Assembly: GCA_945861295.1 (NCBI GenBank)
Contig: CAMAUF010000057.1
Location: 1-9,513, forward strand
Reading direction: 5' to 3'
From: a bacterium
Lineage (GTDB): Bacteria > Chloroflexota > Dehalococcoidia > Tepidiformales > Tepidiformaceae
DNA: 9,513 nt
Translations under genes and position numbers: made by a program
Shown here: positions 1-6,893 of the stretch, piece by piece
Position numbering within the stretch: position 1 is the stretch's first letter
Layout: the number at the start of each line of letters is the position of its first letter
The notes under the pieces: generated by a model
What the model saw: only the letters and a program-made list of their open reading frames with translations
Told to the model about the DNA's origin: nothing
The model's database searches: none

Positions 1-757
1 GGTGCTGCAGCCGCGCCATCGCTTGATCGGCGGCCGCCACTTGAAGGCCGCGCAGGAGGTGCGCGACAAGGGCGAGGGCATCGTCCTCGATATGGACCAT
101 TGGGGCTGGTCCGACATCGTGCTCCCGCTGGGCCTGTTCTGGTGGCGGGGATACCGGCCTTTGACCCAGAAACTCTTCTTCCTGATCGGCATGCGCTGGA
201 TCGAGAAGTTCTGGGTGAAGTTTGGCGACCGTTCCTACATCATCCCCCCGGTCCTTTGGCCAGAGCACCCGACCGACGCGCAGGCGCTCCAACTCGCCCG
301 CTACGCGGCCGAAGCCTTCCGGATCAACGACGACCAGCTCGAGGCCGGCAAGATGACCTGGGCGGCGAGCCAGGGCACCCGCGGCCGGCCGCCGGCGGGG
401 CGGCCCTCAGACCCGCCCGGCATCATCGCGCCCGAACGCGGCGCTTGGCGGATTTGGCGCAAAGCCGCCTTCGTCGTCCCCGTCGCCCTCGAAGGCACCG
501 AGCGCATCACGCCGGTGGGGACGTGGTTCCCGCGGTTCTGGCGGCCCCTCAAAGTCATCGTCGGCGACCCGATCGCCGTGCGGGGACGCAGCCCCAGTTC
601 GGAAGAGGTCGCGATCGCGCGCGCTATGCTCCACGTCGAGTTCGGTGACCCGCGCTACGCCGGCGTGTACCGCGAGGTTGCCGAGCGGGCCGTGGCCGAG
701 AAACGCCGCGCCGCCGTTGGCCAGACGGCCCCGGGAGAGGCGACAGCCCGGACATAG
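1..757 (+). CDS. PlsC-like 1-acyl-glycerol-3-phosphate acyltransferase family protein (5' end cut by window)
   Basis: The reading frame is open to the window edge, so the gene probably begins upstream; the first possible start is a GTG at base 2. Numbering from it, residues 33-38 (HWGWSD) form the HX4D catalytic motif of the PlsC/LPLAT family. Residues 124-128 (QGTRG) sit where the family has (P)EGTR, and a VPVALEGTER stretch follows near residue 160, matching the VPVAI-GT block downstream of it. Family members transfer an acyl group to lysophosphatidate or a related acceptor at the inner membrane face. Oddities are Gln in place of the usual Glu before GTR and a long spacing (about 90 residues) between the two motifs, so acceptor and activity are uncertain. 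The gene ends in TAG. Assignment to the superfamily is fairly safe; the exact reaction is not. Confidence 0.75.
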   Translation, partial: VLQPRHRLIGGRHLKAAQEVRDKGEGIVLDMDHWGWSDIVLPLGLFWWRGYRPLTQKLFFLIGMRWIEKFWVKFGDRSYIIPPVLWPEHPTDAQALQLARYAAEAFRINDDQLEAGKMTWAASQGTRGRPPAGRPSDPPGIIAPERGAWRIWRKAAFVVPVALEGTERITPVGTWFPRFWRPLKVIVGDPIAVRGRSPSSEEVAIARAMLHVEFGDPRYAGVYREVAERAVAEKRRAAVGQTAPGEATART

Positions 758-935
758 CCCCGATAGCCATGGAGGGAGCGATCTCGGCGGCCGCGTCCCT
801 TCCCCGCGTCCAGGCGTACCCTCCTTGCCCAAAGGGCTATGAGACCAACCGGCACGGGCCACAGCGCTTCCCTATCGCCCGCCAGCGCGCCAAGCTGCGC
901 CATCCGCCCCAAGCCCGTAGACTCGCGCCACACGC

Positions 936-942
936 AAGGAGG
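936..942 (+). promoter_or_regulatory. Strong Shine-Dalgarno for the SnoaL-like gene, with a possible -10 upstream
   Basis: AAGGAGG lies 5 bases before the ATG at 948 and fixes that start. A TAGACT hexamer at 918-923 could be a -10 element giving a very short leader, but no clear -35 is visible. The promoter part is therefore weak; the ribosome binding site is clear. Confidence 0.75.
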
Positions 943-947
943 ACGCC

Positions 948-1415
948 ATGACACCCGAAGAACTCTGCGAAATCGAGGAGATCCGCCGCGCCAAGCACAT
1001 GTATTCCTGGATGTACGACGGCGCCGACGTGGATGGCCTCGTCGACCTCTTCACCGACGACGCCATCTGCGAGTTCGGCCCGTACGGCACCTGGACTGGC
1101 AAGGACGCCATCCGCGACGGGTATAGCCTCAACATCGGCCGCGAAGGCTCGCCGTTCTCGACCATCCATGCCATGGCGAACCAGGTCATCGACCTCAAGG
1201 GCGATACGGCCCACAGCCGCTGTTTCCTCCTCGACCTCGTGATAGCCGACGACGGCCGTAACCCGCTGCAGCTGCTCGGGATTTACGACGAGGACTTCCG
1301 CAAGGAGGGCGGCCGTTGGCGGATCAGCCGCTCTCGCATCGACTTCCTCTGGACGGCCAGCGGCGGCCGCGTCCAGGGCGAACTGGCACAGACGTTGCGT
1401 ACCGGCGCCGAGTAA
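948..1415 (+). CDS. SnoaL/NTF2-like domain protein
   Basis: This 155-residue protein has the size and pattern of a single NTF2-like alpha+beta barrel of the SnoaL-like type. The N-terminal helix leads into YDGADVDGLVDLFTDDA (residues 23-39), the usual family entry. It is followed by a TWTGKDAIR strand-helix turn (48-56), then TIHAMANQVIDLKGDTA (72-88) with the often-conserved His (H74). The last strand pair, near 115-136, ends in a GGRWRISRSRIDFLW pattern. NTF2-like proteins include ketosteroid-isomerase-type enzymes, polyketide cyclases, ring-hydroxylating dioxygenase beta subunits and non-catalytic ligand binders. Nothing here tells which, and no partner enzyme is next to it. The start is set by AAGGAGG 5 bases upstream. 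The gene converges on the mscS-like gene with only 14 bases between the stop codons. It is probably monocistronic and cytoplasmic. Confidence 0.85.
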   Translation: MTPEELCEIEEIRRAKHMYSWMYDGADVDGLVDLFTDDAICEFGPYGTWTGKDAIRDGYSLNIGREGSPFSTIHAMANQVIDLKGDTAHSRCFLLDLVIADDGRNPLQLLGIYDEDFRKEGGRWRISRSRIDFLWTASGGRVQGELAQTLRTGAE

Positions 1416-1429
1416 GGGCCACTGGGCAC

Positions 1430-2236
1430 TTACTGGCCCGGGAACTCCGCGTCGACATTCGCATCGTCGAGCACACGCTTGAGCCGGCGGCGCAGGTCCG
1501 CCTCCGCTGGCCAGCGCCGGTTGCGCGGCGCTTCCGCGATGATCGTGACGCGCACGTCGCCCGAGACGGCCAGGCGCGTCGCCGCGACCTTCTCGGCCCC
1601 GGCCAGCGCCGCCTCGATTGCCGCCAGCGCGGTTTCGCTCTCCCGAAACGCGACTTCGACCTCCACCCGGATGCGGCCGAGGCCCGGCGTCCGGTTGGTC
1701 GCGGTCGTGATTGTGCCGTTGGGGATGGTGTGGACGTTGCCTTCGCCATCGCGGATCAGCGTGCGGCGCGGGTTTATGTCGACCACCTCGCCCGTCACGG
1801 TCGCGACGGTGACGGTGTCGCCGACCGCGAACTGCTCCTCGGCGATGATGAAGATGCCGTTGAGCACATCCTTGATCAGCGTCTGCGCGCCAAGCCCGAC
1901 CGCGATGCCGACAACGCCGACGCCGGCCACCAGGGGCACGACGTTCAGCCCCAGCGCGGCCAGGACGACGCCGATCCCGATGAACGCGGCGACGATCGTG
2001 ACCGACCAGCGCAAGGTGCCCTGCAACGTGCGCAAGCGCCGCTCGACCGCTTGCGCCTCGCCGCCACGCAGCCGGCTGGCGGGCAGGAAGAGGCCGCGCA
2101 GCAACTTGCCGACCAGCCAAGGCCCCAGCAGGTGCAACGCTACGATGAGCGCGAGCGCCGCGGCCACCTTGGGCGCGTCGTCGATCAGCCAATCCTGCCA
2201 GTCGTCGAACGTCCGCGGGACCAGGAATATCAGCAT
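1430..2236 (-). CDS. Small-conductance mechanosensitive channel, MscS family
   Basis: This is a short MscS-family channel of about 268 residues. Numbering from the GTG one codon before the ATG, TM1 is about residues 25-47 and TM2 about 76-98. The glycine/alanine-patterned pore helix TM3 runs about 100-132 (VGVVGIAVGLGAQTLIKDVL). After it come the beta-domain signature QFAVGDTV (136-143) and IPNGTI (172-177), both hallmark MscS motifs, and then a C-terminal alpha/beta domain. Such channels open under membrane tension to release solutes on osmotic downshift. The start overlaps the helicase stop: GTGATG on the minus strand offers GTG (2239-2237) or ATG (2236-2234), with the helicase TGA at 2238-2236. 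No SD is visible in front, so translation is probably coupled to the helicase. Family assignment is firm; the exact start codon is ambiguous by one codon. Confidence 0.93.
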   Translation of the reverse strand: MLIFLVPRTFDDWQDWLIDDAPKVAAALALIVALHLLGPWLVGKLLRGLFLPASRLRGGEAQAVERRLRTLQGTLRWSVTIVAAFIGIGVVLAALGLNVVPLVAGVGVVGIAVGLGAQTLIKDVLNGIFIIAEEQFAVGDTVTVATVTGEVVDINPRRTLIRDGEGNVHTIPNGTITTATNRTPGLGRIRVEVEVAFRESETALAAIEAALAGAEKVAATRLAVSGDVRVTIIAEAPRNRRWPAEADLRRRLKRVLDDANVDAEFPGQ

Positions 2237-4431
2237 CACGCGCGGACCAATCTGGCGTAGGTTTGGAGCAGACGTTTGGTGCCCGCCGTCTCGAAGGTGA
2301 CCTGGTACTCGATGTCGCCGCCGTTCTTGGAGACGCTCAACACCGCGCCGACGCCGAACTTGGCGTGGCGAACGCGGTCGCCCGCGACGAACTCGGCCTC
2401 GCCGGGGGCGGCGGGCGGGAGGGGCGGAGCGTGAATGACGGCCTCGACGTAGGTGCGCGGACCTGCCCCCGCCGGCGCCGCCTTCGCGCCCGAGCCGAAG
2501 TTCCGTAAGACGCTCTTCGGGATGTCGGAAAGGAAGCGCGATGCCGGGTTGGTCGAGCTGCCGCCCATCATGTACCGGCGGAAGGCCCGTGTCAGGTAGA
2601 GCAGGTCCATCGCTCGCGTCATCCCGACATAGGCGAGGCGGCGTTCCTCTTCCATTTGGCGCGGGTCGTCGAAGCTGCGGATGTGCGGCAGGATGCCCTC
2701 CTCAAGCCCGACCAGGAAGACGACCGGGAACTCGAGCCCCTTCGCGGCGTGCAGAGTGATCAGCGTCAGCGCTTGCGCCGCCCCTTCGAGGTCATCTACG
2801 TCGGCGATGAGCGCGACGTCATTGAGGAACTGGGCGAGGTCCGAATCGGCGCCCACGTCTTCGTATTGCTCGATCACGGCGCGGAGCTGTTCCACGTTCG
2901 CGAGGCGTTCTTCGGTCTCCGGGTCCTTCGCCTCGCTGAGGTAGGTCTGGTAGGCGATTGCGGCGACGAGCGCGTCGAAGAGATCAGCGAGGCGCCCATC
3001 CTTCAGCTCACGCAAGCCGTTGAGGGCGACCACGAATTCGCGCAGCCCCGCCGAGGATCGGCCCGTCACCCCGGGCACCTGGACGCCGCGCGCCGCGGAC
3101 TCGACAACATCCCAGAGCGCCATCCCGGAAAGGCTCGCCTGCTCGCGCAGCCGCTCCATCGTTTTGTCGCCGATCCCGCGGCCCGGCACGTTGATGACGC
3201 GCAGCAAGCTCGCCTCGTCCAGCCGGTTCTGGATCAGCCGCAAGTAGGCGATCAGGTCCTTGACTTCGCGGCGCTGGTAAAAGCGGACGCCGCCGACGAT
3301 CCGGTATGGGATGCGATGCCGGACCATGGCGTCTTCGATGGCGCGGGACTGGGCGTTGGTCCGATACAACACAGCCATGCCGCTGAGCTCGCGGCCCGTG
3401 GTCCGCAGCCGTGCCACCTCGGAGGCGACGAACTCGCCCTCTTCTTCGTCGGAGTACGCCTCGTAGAGCGTGACCAGGTCGCCCCCAGGCCGATCGGTCC
3501 AGAGGCGGCGTGGCTTGCGATCCGGATTCTTGGCGATGACCGCCTCGGCGGCGGTGAGGATCGCCTGGACTGAGCGGTAGTTCTGTTCGAGCAGGTAGAC
3601 CGCGCAGCCTGGGTAGTCCCGCTCGAAGTAGCCGATGTTGCGGACATCGGCTGCGCGCCACGAATAGATGCTTTGGTCAGGGTCTCCCACCACCGCGATG
3701 TTGCCGTGGGTCGAAGCGAGCAGGCGAGCGAGCGCGTACTGCACCGGGTTCGTGTCCTGGAACTCATCCACGAGGACGTAGAGGAAGCGGCCGGCGTACT
3801 TCTCACGCGTCACCTCCGATTGCTGGAAAAGCCGGACGGCTTCGTTGAGCAGGTCGTCGAAGTCGAGGGCCGATGCGCCCTTGAGCGCTCCCTGGTACCG
3901 CTCGTAGGCCTGGGCGACGACCTCTTCGAAGTACTCCTTGACCCGCCGGCGGTACTCTTCGGGGCCGACCAGTTCGCTCTTGGCGTTCGAAATGGCGGAG
4001 AGAATGGCCCGCGGCTGAAAACGCCGTGGATCCACGCGGAGGTCATCGATGACACGCTTCATGAGCGCGACCTGGTCGGCGTCGTCGTAGATCACGAAGT
4101 TTGGGTCGATGCCGATGTGCGCGCCGTCGACCCGGAGCCAGCGCGCGCAGAGTGAGTGAAACGTGCCGAGGCTGAGCGAGCGGGCGTCTTCGCCCAACAA
4201 CTTTTCGCTGCGCTCACGCATCTCGCGAGCGGCCTTGTTCGTAAAAGTGACCGCGCAGATGCGCCACGGCGCCACTCGCTCATTGCGGACGAGGTTGGCA
4301 ATCCGCTGTGTGATGACGCGGGTCTTGCCGCTGCCGGGCCCCGCCAAGACGAGCAAGGGGCCGGCGCCATGCGTCACCGCCCCGCGTTGCGGCGGGTTCA
4401 GCCGCTCGAGCGGGTCGGCCAGAGCTTCCAT
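2236..4431 (-). CDS. pcrA: UvrD/PcrA-type SF1A DNA helicase
   Basis: This complete 731-residue superfamily-1A 3'-5' DNA helicase is of typical PcrA/UvrD length. Motifs from the chosen ATG: Q motif LNPPQ (11-15), Walker A AGPGSGKT (30-37), Ia TFTNKAA (62-68), Walker B DEFQDT (222-227), motif III GDPDQSIYSWR (249-259), motif IV QNYRS (283-287), motif V TLHAAKGLEF (about 559-568) and motif VI EEERRLAYVGMTRA (about 594-607). A Pro/Ala linker leads to a C-terminal Tudor-like segment GDRVRHAKFGVGAV (from about 684), which in PcrA/UvrD contacts RNA polymerase. The expected role is unwinding in nucleotide excision repair, removal of stalled polymerase and recombination control. The frame is open further upstream to a TTG at 4503, but that extension resembles no helicase N-terminus. 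A GTG three codons upstream (4440) is an alternative start. No SD is visible. The mscS-like gene follows with overlapping codons. Confidence 0.96.
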   Translation of the reverse strand: MEALADPLERLNPPQRGAVTHGAGPLLVLAGPGSGKTRVITQRIANLVRNERVAPWRICAVTFTNKAAREMRERSEKLLGEDARSLSLGTFHSLCARWLRVDGAHIGIDPNFVIYDDADQVALMKRVIDDLRVDPRRFQPRAILSAISNAKSELVGPEEYRRRVKEYFEEVVAQAYERYQGALKGASALDFDDLLNEAVRLFQQSEVTREKYAGRFLYVLVDEFQDTNPVQYALARLLASTHGNIAVVGDPDQSIYSWRAADVRNIGYFERDYPGCAVYLLEQNYRSVQAILTAAEAVIAKNPDRKPRRLWTDRPGGDLVTLYEAYSDEEEGEFVASEVARLRTTGRELSGMAVLYRTNAQSRAIEDAMVRHRIPYRIVGGVRFYQRREVKDLIAYLRLIQNRLDEASLLRVINVPGRGIGDKTMERLREQASLSGMALWDVVESAARGVQVPGVTGRSSAGLREFVVALNGLRELKDGRLADLFDALVAAIAYQTYLSEAKDPETEERLANVEQLRAVIEQYEDVGADSDLAQFLNDVALIADVDDLEGAAQALTLITLHAAKGLEFPVVFLVGLEEGILPHIRSFDDPRQMEEERRLAYVGMTRAMDLLYLTRAFRRYMMGGSSTNPASRFLSDIPKSVLRNFGSGAKAAPAGAGPRTYVEAVIHAPPLPPAAPGEAEFVAGDRVRHAKFGVGAVLSVSKNGGDIEYQVTFETAGTKRLLQTYARLVRA

Positions 4432-4441
4432 GGCGGTCACG

Positions 4442-4473
4442 GGTACACCGTACCATCGGTCAAGGCGACCGAT
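4442..4473 (-). promoter_or_regulatory. Two abutting inverted repeats upstream of the helicase gene (operator or leader hairpins)
   Basis: GGTAC-ACC-GTACC at 4442-4454 is a 5+3+5 perfect inverted repeat. Directly adjoining it, ATCGGTC-AAGGC-GACCGAT at 4455-4473 is a perfect 7-base inverted repeat with a 5-base spacer. They lie 10 and 23 bases upstream of the helicase ATG, in the divergent region shared with the zinc-ribbon gene. Protein-binding sites or RNA hairpins in the helicase leader would both fit. I cannot assign a regulator; neither repeat matches an SOS box I know. Confidence 0.4.
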
Positions 4474-4513
4474 CGATTTGGCATAACCGAGGCCAAACGC
4501 CAAGGAATGTGGG

Positions 4514-4544
4514 TGGTATACTTCATGCGACGGGGCAGGAGAGG
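4514..4544 (+). promoter_or_regulatory. Extended -10 promoter element and SD for the zinc-ribbon membrane protein
   Basis: TGG-TATACT at 4514-4522 is a near-consensus extended -10. No good -35 hexamer is seen, as is common for extended -10 promoters. Transcription would start near 4529. AGGAGAGG at 4537-4544 then precedes the ATG at 4548. Together they argue for that ATG over the in-frame GTG at 4509, which lies upstream of the predicted transcript start. Confidence 0.6.
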
Positions 4545-4547
4545 TTG

Positions 4548-5216
4548 ATGTTCCTAGCCGAGATTAGTTGGCCAGGTGGCGACTGGCAGACCACGCTGAA
4601 ATACGTCCTCTTCCCGATCGGCGCCTATCTCATCGCGCTTTGGTTGACGCTCGTGTTCTGGGCTTACCGGGACATCCGCCAGCGCTCGCGCGACCCGATC
4701 GTCCAGGTCACCGCAGTGCTTCTTGTGCTGGTCTTCGTCTTTCCCGGCCACTGGCTCTACCTGATCCTCCGGCCTCGCTACACGCTCGTCGAGTTGTACG
4801 AACGGTCCTTGGAGGAGGAGGCGCTGCTCCAGGACCTCGAGGACCTGAAGTCGTGCCCGACCTGCCGGAGGCGGATCAACGATGACTTCATCATCTGCCC
4901 GTCCTGCCGAACCCGATTGAAAGAACCGTGCCGGTCTTGCGCGAAGCCGCTGAGCCACGCCTGGATCGCCTGCCCGTACTGTGGTTTGGAGAAGCCAGCA
5001 GCCAGCTCACGTACCTCCGCCGGGAACCAACCAACGTCTTCGATGCCGCGGCCTCCGGCCCAGCCTCCGCGCTCACAGAAGCAGCCCGCAACTCGCCCGC
5101 TGGCCGCACCCATCGACCTCCCGGCCAGCAACGGACAGGCCGTGACCGGATACACGCGCCCACAAGCGCCCCCTCCCGAAGGCGACGACGCGATGATCGG
5201 GACACGGCGAGACTGA
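4548..5216 (+). CDS. Two-TM membrane protein with double zinc ribbon
   Basis: This 222-residue protein has no gene name I recognise. Residues 18-40 and 51-74 are hydrophobic helices, probably two membrane spans separated by a short RDIRQRSRDP basic loop. An acidic helical segment (80-100) leads to two consecutive zinc-ribbon knuckle pairs: C103/C106 with C117/C120 (CPTC, CPSC) and C128/C131 with C142/C145 (CRSC, CPYC). The tail from about 150 to the end is rich in Pro, Ser and Gln and looks disordered. The fold suggests a membrane-anchored protein presenting a double zinc ribbon to the cytoplasm for protein or nucleic-acid binding; the function is unknown. The start follows from the SD AGGAGAGG and the upstream TATACT element. 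It is divergent from the helicase gene and ends 141 bases before the convergent P-loop/DRTGG gene. Confidence 0.8.
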   Translation: MFLAEISWPGGDWQTTLKYVLFPIGAYLIALWLTLVFWAYRDIRQRSRDPIVQVTAVLLVLVFVFPGHWLYLILRPRYTLVELYERSLEEEALLQDLEDLKSCPTCRRRINDDFIICPSCRTRLKEPCRSCAKPLSHAWIACPYCGLEKPAASSRTSAGNQPTSSMPRPPAQPPRSQKQPATRPLAAPIDLPASNGQAVTGYTRPQAPPPEGDDAMIGTRRD

Positions 5217-5357
5217 CCCTCTTGGCGGCGCTGCTTCCCTCGGTGGAGCCGAACGCTGCCAACCCGAGACGCGACCCGCTAGGGAGTCTCTGGCCCATCG
5301 CCGAACGCAGTTGGCCGAGTGCGAACGTCGGCGCCTCGACGCCCACGGGCGACGTGC

Positions 5358-6236
5358 TTAGACCTCGAGGCCGTGGAAGAGGTCCGACGCCTCAAGCAGT
5401 TCGCACATCCGGTCGAGCTTGCGTTCGCCGAGGAAGCGCGTGTTGTCCCAGATCCCTTCGAGCGCGATCACGGTGTTCTCCGTGTCTGTCAGCGACAGGA
5501 GCACCGGCACGCCTTGCGCCGTCGCCGCGTCGAAGAGGTAGTCCGACGGCCGGCGCCCGCCGGTGAGGATGAGGCAGGTAGGGTCGGAGCGAAGCGCGGC
5601 CAGGTGCATATCAGTCTTATCGAAGCGCACGACAACCGCCTTGGATGCGAAACGGCGCAGGTGCGGTTGACCGGCGTCCGAGGAGATCGGCGAGACCACG
5701 AGCCGATCGCAGGTGGCTTCCCATTGGTCGCCAGGGACCAGCACCTCGGCCCGCAAGGCGGCTTGGACTTCTCCGATGCTGAAGCCGGCTAACGTTTCGT
5801 CCTCGCCAACTTCGACCACGAGCGTCGTGCCGATGGTGGCGGAGCGCGTCGCGGTGACAGAACGGACGTCAGTCACCACGACCGCGATCGGGCTCAGGCC
5901 AGCCGGTACCTCGGTGGGGGAAAACTCCCGCGCGACGAGGACGGCGGCCCCGCCCAGCAGGAGAGCGATCTCTAGGCCAACTTCGACGACGAGCAGTGCG
6001 TTCGGACCGGGGTCGCGGATGTCGGCGGCTGGGACCGGGGCGGCCGGGCTTCCCGGCGCGAAGCTTAATCCCGCGTAAAACGCGGCGTCCCCTCCGGCGT
6101 TGGCCGAATCATCGGCCACGCGAGCGATCTGTGTCGGAGTGCCCTGATAGGCGTAGTGGCGGGCAATGGCTGCGGCCACGCCGGTCTTACCAGCGCCTTG
6201 GGCCTGTGAGGTGACGACAACAAGAGGCACGCGCAT
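5358..6236 (-). CDS. P-loop ATPase with DRTGG domain (phosphotransacetylase N-terminal/BioD-like)
   Basis: A 292-residue protein. The N-terminus (LVVVTSQAQGAGKTGVAAAI, residues 5-24) is a beta strand plus a GAGKT P-loop of the BioD/CobB-like AAA_26 type. A VVEVGLE segment (83-89) may be the second strand with its acidic residue. The C-terminal half carries a DRTGG-type domain (about 170-262): RFDKTDMHLAAL (214-225), ILTGG (233-237) and GVPVLLSLTDTENTV (242-256). This pairing occurs in the N-terminal part of long phosphate acetyltransferases and in free-standing phosphotransacetylase-family proteins. The catalytic acetyltransferase domain is absent here, so a regulatory or ligand-sensing role is more likely than enzyme activity. 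The ATG at 6236 has GAGG directly abutting it; an in-frame GTG at 6230 has better SD spacing (about 6 bases) and may be the true start. It is divergent from the PTPS gene. Confidence 0.78.
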   Translation of the reverse strand: MRVPLVVVTSQAQGAGKTGVAAAIARHYAYQGTPTQIARVADDSANAGGDAAFYAGLSFAPGSPAAPVPAADIRDPGPNALLVVEVGLEIALLLGGAAVLVAREFSPTEVPAGLSPIAVVVTDVRSVTATRSATIGTTLVVEVGEDETLAGFSIGEVQAALRAEVLVPGDQWEATCDRLVVSPISSDAGQPHLRRFASKAVVVRFDKTDMHLAALRSDPTCLILTGGRRPSDYLFDAATAQGVPVLLSLTDTENTVIALEGIWDNTRFLGERKLDRMCELLEASDLFHGLEV

Positions 6237-6375
6237 CCTCGGGGCGCCAGCCGCGCCAGCCCGATTGTGCCTTCCGCCGTGGATTCCAGCAACCGGGACG
6301 TGTGCACGGCCGACCGTTCGCCCAAGTCTGCCGCGCCAGTGGCCCGGCGGCCCCGGCTGTGGTCAGATCCGGCGC

Positions 6376-6861
6376 ATGACCATCACCCGGAAAGTCACCG
6401 TCGAACGAAACCGGCTGCGGTTCGCCGCCGCCCACATGGCCACCTTCCGCGGCGAGTGCGAGCCGCTCCACGGCCACAACTACGACATCATCCTCGAACT
6501 CGAAGGCGACCTGACGCCCGACGCCTGGATTTGGGACTTTGGCGAACTCAAGCGCATCGTCCGCGGCCTCGTCGACCAGCTCGACCACAAGTTCCTGCTC
6601 CAGCGAGCCAGCGCGGTCCTCGCCATCGAAGAGCGCGAGCGCCATTGGTACGTCGCCTTCGGCGAGCGCAGCTACCTTTTCCCGAAAGAAGATGTGGCCG
6701 TCCTCCCGATCGAGAACACGACGGCTGAGCGCATCGCCGAGTGGCTGGCCGAGCGCATCGTCGCCGCCATCCGTGGAGCTGGCGCCGCCAATATCGTCAA
6801 GCTTACGGTCGGCGTTGAGGAGATGCCGGGGCAAGCGGGCTGGTATACTCTGGACTTGTAG
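6376..6861 (+). CDS. 6-pyruvoyl-tetrahydropterin synthase / QueD family protein
   Basis: A 161-residue member of the PTPS/QueD (6-carboxy-tetrahydropterin synthase) family. Zinc ligands are visible as AAAH (H20) and LHGHNY (H32, H34). The catalytic cysteine of the C-x3-HGH motif is C28, so this is the Cys type rather than the Glu-type PTPS-III. LDH (69-71) supplies the conserved Asp-His pair. IENTTAE (112-118) matches the PT-EN-A helix, and a late Glu (E148/E149) matches the substrate-anchoring glutamate. Family enzymes act on 7,8-dihydroneopterin triphosphate in queuosine, biopterin or folate routes. About 28 extra residues sit between LDH and IENTTAE compared with E. coli QueD, and no queC/queE neighbour is present, so the pathway is uncertain. 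The ATG at 6376 is chosen because homology begins there. No SD is seen; the transcript may be leaderless or the start weak. Confidence 0.85.
   Translation: MTITRKVTVERNRLRFAAAHMATFRGECEPLHGHNYDIILELEGDLTPDAWIWDFGELKRIVRGLVDQLDHKFLLQRASAVLAIEERERHWYVAFGERSYLFPKEDVAVLPIENTTAERIAEWLAERIVAAIRGAGAANIVKLTVGVEEMPGQAGWYTLDL
6841..6849 (+). promoter_or_regulatory. Possible extended -10 inside the 3' end of the PTPS gene
   Basis: TGGTATACT repeats exactly the element found before the zinc-ribbon gene. A start near 6856 would give a leader of about 38 bases for the Cys-rich gene at 6894. The same bases encode Trp-Tyr-Thr of the PTPS C-terminus and no -35 is evident, so coincidence is possible. Confidence 0.35.
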
Positions 6862-6893
6862 CCCGCTGTCTGGGGCTGCCGGGAGGGCCAGAG

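Noticed and set aside
1416..1439. GGGCCA...TGGCCC inverted repeat between the convergent SnoaL-like and mscS-like genes
   Set aside because: Only 6 base pairs with a 12-base loop, no T-tract, and it overlaps the mscS-like stop; too weak to call a bidirectional terminator.
837..2192. 451-codon open frame on the - strand across the SnoaL-like and mscS-like genes
   Set aside because: It overlaps two genes with clear family motifs; composition (Arg/Ala/Gly-rich) is that of a shadow frame.
1316..2260. Open frames on the + strand opposite the mscS-like gene
   Set aside because: Low-complexity Arg/Asp/Ala or Ser/Thr products; the opposite strand encodes the MscS pore and beta-domain motifs.
2656..3573. 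305-codon open frame on the + strand opposite the helicase
   Set aside because: It is antisense to a fully conserved helicase; the product is Arg/Val/Asp-rich without family signature, a typical high-GC shadow frame.
4432..4503. 24-residue N-terminal extension of the helicase from TTG 4503
   Set aside because: Not like any PcrA/UvrD N-terminus, and it would span the two inverted repeats; ATG 4431 (or GTG 4440) fits better.
4509..4547. GTG start of the zinc-ribbon protein at 4509
   Set aside because: It lies upstream of the predicted transcript start, and the ATG at 4548 has a good SD.
5217..5357. Convergent gap between the zinc-ribbon and DRTGG genes, with small CGTCG/CGACG repeats near 5326-5354
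   Set aside because: Short GC stems without T-tracts; no gene or convincing terminator seen.
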